Below, piece after piece: positions 61,889-64,000 of a stretch of DNA of 64,000 bases. Source of the DNA: Paralichthys olivaceus (Eukaryota > Chordata > Actinopteri > Pleuronectiformes > Paralichthyidae); NCBI RefSeq assembly GCF_024713975.1, contig NC_091094.1:12881001-12945000 (forward strand). Direction: 5' to 3'. A model generated the notes under the pieces. It saw only the letters and a program-made list of their open reading frames with translations. It was not told the DNA's origin and did no database searches. Both the position numbers and the translations under genes were made by a program. Positions within the stretch are counted from its first letter, which is position 1. Every line of letters starts with the position of its first letter.

Positions 61889-62937
61889 ATCCATGTCAGC
61901 TCTTCCACATCCCATTAACTCCTTCAGAGCCGCCACAACGCGCCTCTCTACTGTGCAATGCAGACTTTAAGTGTTGGTGTGAATGATAAGGAGCATGCAT
62001 GATGTCATGTGCACATGGATGCTTATGATCTCTGGAGGCACAGAGGCAACAACATGAGTGAAAACTGTCAGTAACCTAATGTATGTTCAGGGATTAAAGA
62101 ACAAACAAACCCTAATGTGGAAATGAATGCCACTTAATTTGACACGGGGTACTTTGGTTTCCTGTAGAAAATGTGTGATTATTATGAAGCTGTTACTATT
62201 TTACTGTCGTAGCTGGCTAAAAAATACTGTTTTAATCTATTTTGGCTTTGCACTGTTAAATGGATGAAAACATCTTAGAGGTTAAAAATCACTCTGAGTC
62301 ATATGTAACTTTACAATGGGTCCAATGTTCCTCTTTTGTAATTGGCAATAAGTCATAAAGTTTAGGAACTTCTGGTTTAATTATAAACAAGGCAGTCCAC
62401 ATATTTTTCATTTAAAATTTTACTCTGAAATAAATTAGGAACAGTATATTTAGCTGTTGGAGTGTAGCAGAGTGAAAAGTATAATAATTCTCTCAAAAGA
62501 TGAAGCATTATAAAGATGCATGAAATGAAAATAATTTAGTAAAAGCACAACTAAGTTACTGGTGTACTTTAGTAAAATGTTTGAGAAAATGTACATAGAC
62601 AATTAATAAAGTCTTCTTCCATAAGAAGCACACATTAGCTTCATTGTTTATTTGTGAATTCTGTTTCTTCTTCTCCATTATGAAGGAACCTCATGTTAAT
62701 GTCTTTATTTCACAAAAAAAGAAAATTCATTTGGTGAAGCTCAAAATATGGAGGTCATTTGTGGTCTGTCAAAAATGACACATGTCAAGTTAAATTGTAT
62801 ATTTTTTTAATTAAAAACACTTCTTACACACAGCAAAGTTAAATATGATATATACAGGAGGAACATTGCATAGAATAAATAGTGCTACAGTGCTGACAAA
62901 AAGGTTTACCAATTTGTACACTTGATCAATGATCAAG
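59641..62937. other. kcnb1 upstream and ptgis downstream spacer
   Basis: Apart from the CpG-rich part described separately, this stretch shows no coding exon. Near the right end, TTTATT at 62704-62709 is an AATAAA on the minus strand, about 230 nt past the ptgis stop, and is the probable poly(A) signal of that gene. Confidence 0.4.
61500..61990 (-). promoter_or_regulatory. kcnb1: GC/CpG-rich candidate promoter and non-coding first exon of kcnb1
   Basis: Base composition changes to CpG-rich at about 61640-61830 (CACCCGCCGGCTCGTCGC, GTACGCGCCGGG). This is the only such island between the kcnb1 start codon and ptgis. On the minus strand a good donor, AACACAG|GTAATG, ends an exon at 61798. A (GT)n tract of about 45 nt lies at 61841-61887. 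A first exon here joined to the acceptor at 59182 would fit, but this is inference. Confidence 0.35.
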
Positions 62938-63781
62938 TCATAATTCATACAGCGTCTCCTTCAGTCGGTATCGAACCTGCAGATCTCCGTCCGGCTGCAG
63001 CATTCCAAAGCCGTAGCGACTTGGATTTACGGGTGGCAGTTTGTCCCCCGGGTCACACATCTCCATGTCAAGAAGGGTCAAGAGCAATAGCACAAATCTA
63101 AAGACACAAAGGGTAAAGTAGTTTAGAAGAAGAGACAAACCACAGACAGATAAACTTAACTTGTTAAGATTTGTATATGCAGATTTCCAACATCCAGACA
63201 CTATGTGACTGAAAGTAAATAAACTGGTCTGATAAAAAAAGCAAAATGCATAAAAACGACAAACTCTCCAGATCAGCATTGAATAACCAGATCTTCTGTT
63301 TTGTATGTTATGGATTCAAATGATTGACCTTTAACCTTTGTAAATGGATATGATGTCTGACAAAGACATGCTCTCCAAAATGCCTGTCCTCTGTTACCCT
63401 TCGCCCCTTTCATACAGTTCATTTCTGAGTGAAGGCCATTACTACATTACAGCTTGTGGCGAATGATGATAGAGGACATGAAAGCAGGATTGAAAAGATA
63501 ATGGGGGGAGTATTATATAAAAATGGATTCTGCTGGTCTGATCTGGTAATCAGGGTGAAATTGTAGGAAATACTTTGATCATGGATGCATCGTTAAAAAC
63601 GAAAAGATACAACATGGATTTCAACTCACTGTTTAATGGTTGTAACAGCAAACTCCTTCCCAATGCAGGTGTTTCTCCCTGCACCCCAAGGCATGCTGTA
63701 GTACTTCAGTCTGGTCTCCTCCTTGTAGAATGTATCCTTCACTGTATTATCTTCATTTAAGAAGCGATCGTACTTGAAGAT
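62938..63781 (-). CDS. ptgis: Prostacyclin synthase / CYP8-type cytochrome P450, last two exons (partial)
   Basis: Two minus-strand exons, 63781-63630 and 63097-62938 (ends at a stop), join in phase and encode the C-terminal 102 residues of a P450. The heme-binding loop is MPWGAGRNTCIGKEF, with the Cys that ligates heme. Before it lies FKYDRFLN and FYKEETRLKYYS. After it lies FVLLLLTLLDMEM and the ending PPVNPSRYGFGMLQPDGDLQVRYRL. The ending and the WGAG loop fit CYP8 (PTGIS, CYP8B1) and not CYP7A1 or CYP7B1, whose tails differ. PTGIS is preferred because KCNB1 and PTGIS are neighbours in the same orientation on human 20q13. PTGIS isomerises prostaglandin H2 to prostacyclin at the ER membrane. 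The rest of the gene lies beyond the right edge. Confidence 0.82.
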
Positions 63782-64000
63782 CTATTGAGAGGAGACGGAT
63801 GAAAAAAAGATGACAACACAAGTTACATGTGTGCATTGTAATATCATCAAAACAGGCTTGATCGTATGTGCACTGCTCTTCTGTTAGAAATAGCATGCAG
63901 TTATCACATCTATCCATTGAAGACAAATAAGCAGAATTAACTTTGGGAATATATCTAGCTCGCCTTCAAATCAACTCCTAGTTGTTTAATCTGCCGATGT

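Noticed and set aside
61668-61986. Plus-strand frames of 79-100 codons near the CpG-rich island
   Set aside because: Their length depends on the (GT)n tract (poly Val-Cys). High GC removes stops, so chance explains them.
62938-63781. CYP7A1, CYP7B1 or CYP8B1 identity for the P450 fragment
   Set aside because: CYP7 tails differ clearly. CYP8B1 cannot be fully excluded from 102 residues, but SRYGFGMLQP and the kcnb1 neighbour favour ptgis.

Overview
This is a 64 kb piece of a vertebrate nuclear genome, almost certainly a teleost fish. The coding exons are split by short GT-AG introns, and the predicted proteins match vertebrate families along their full length. The spacers carry repeat types common in fish genomes: foldback MITEs, a PIF/Harbinger-like element, tRNA-like SINEs and (CA)n tracts. 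The species cannot be fixed from sequence alone. No prokaryotic, viral or CRISPR feature was seen.

Layout, left to right. (1) pbrm1 (+, coding 296-12242): a complete Polybromo-1/BAF180 gene with 29 coding exons, predicted 1646 aa. (2) A 1 kb spacer of two repeats, then stau1 (+, coding 14902-19176): Staufen-1 with 14 coding exons and five dsRNA-binding domains. One junction, at 17740/17820, is a single base out of frame as written. (3) A convergent rdh10-family retinol dehydrogenase (-, 23678-21229, 5 exons, 315 aa). (4) sbspon-type somatomedin-B/thrombospondin gene (+, 26596-30583, 5 exons, 270 aa). (5) kcnb1 (-, Kv2.1 potassium channel, 833 aa) in two coding exons, 59108-58533 and 37635-35710, split by a 20.9 kb intron that holds most of the mobile-element debris. 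(6) The last two exons of ptgis/CYP8-type cytochrome P450 (-, 63781-62938), which runs off the right edge.

The genes are not an operon. They are independent genes for chromatin remodelling, RNA transport, retinoid synthesis, extracellular matrix, membrane excitability and prostanoid/steroid metabolism. What links them is history. The run stau1 / rdh10-like / sbspon-like / kcnb1 has, from my knowledge of the human map, the same order and relative orientations as STAU2 / RDH10 / SBSPON / KCNB2 on human 8q21. The flanking genes stau1, kcnb1 and ptgis themselves belong to the human 20q13 side. The window therefore looks like the sister copy of that block from the early vertebrate genome duplications, still carrying the rdh10 and sbspon copies that human 20q13 does not have.

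Other points worth checking are a UG-repeat splice acceptor in the rdh10-like gene that controls a frame-neutral catalytic exon, a GC-AG intron in pbrm1, alternative first dsRBD splicing in stau1, and a 486 bp Harbinger-like element that keeps an N-terminal transposase-like reading frame.
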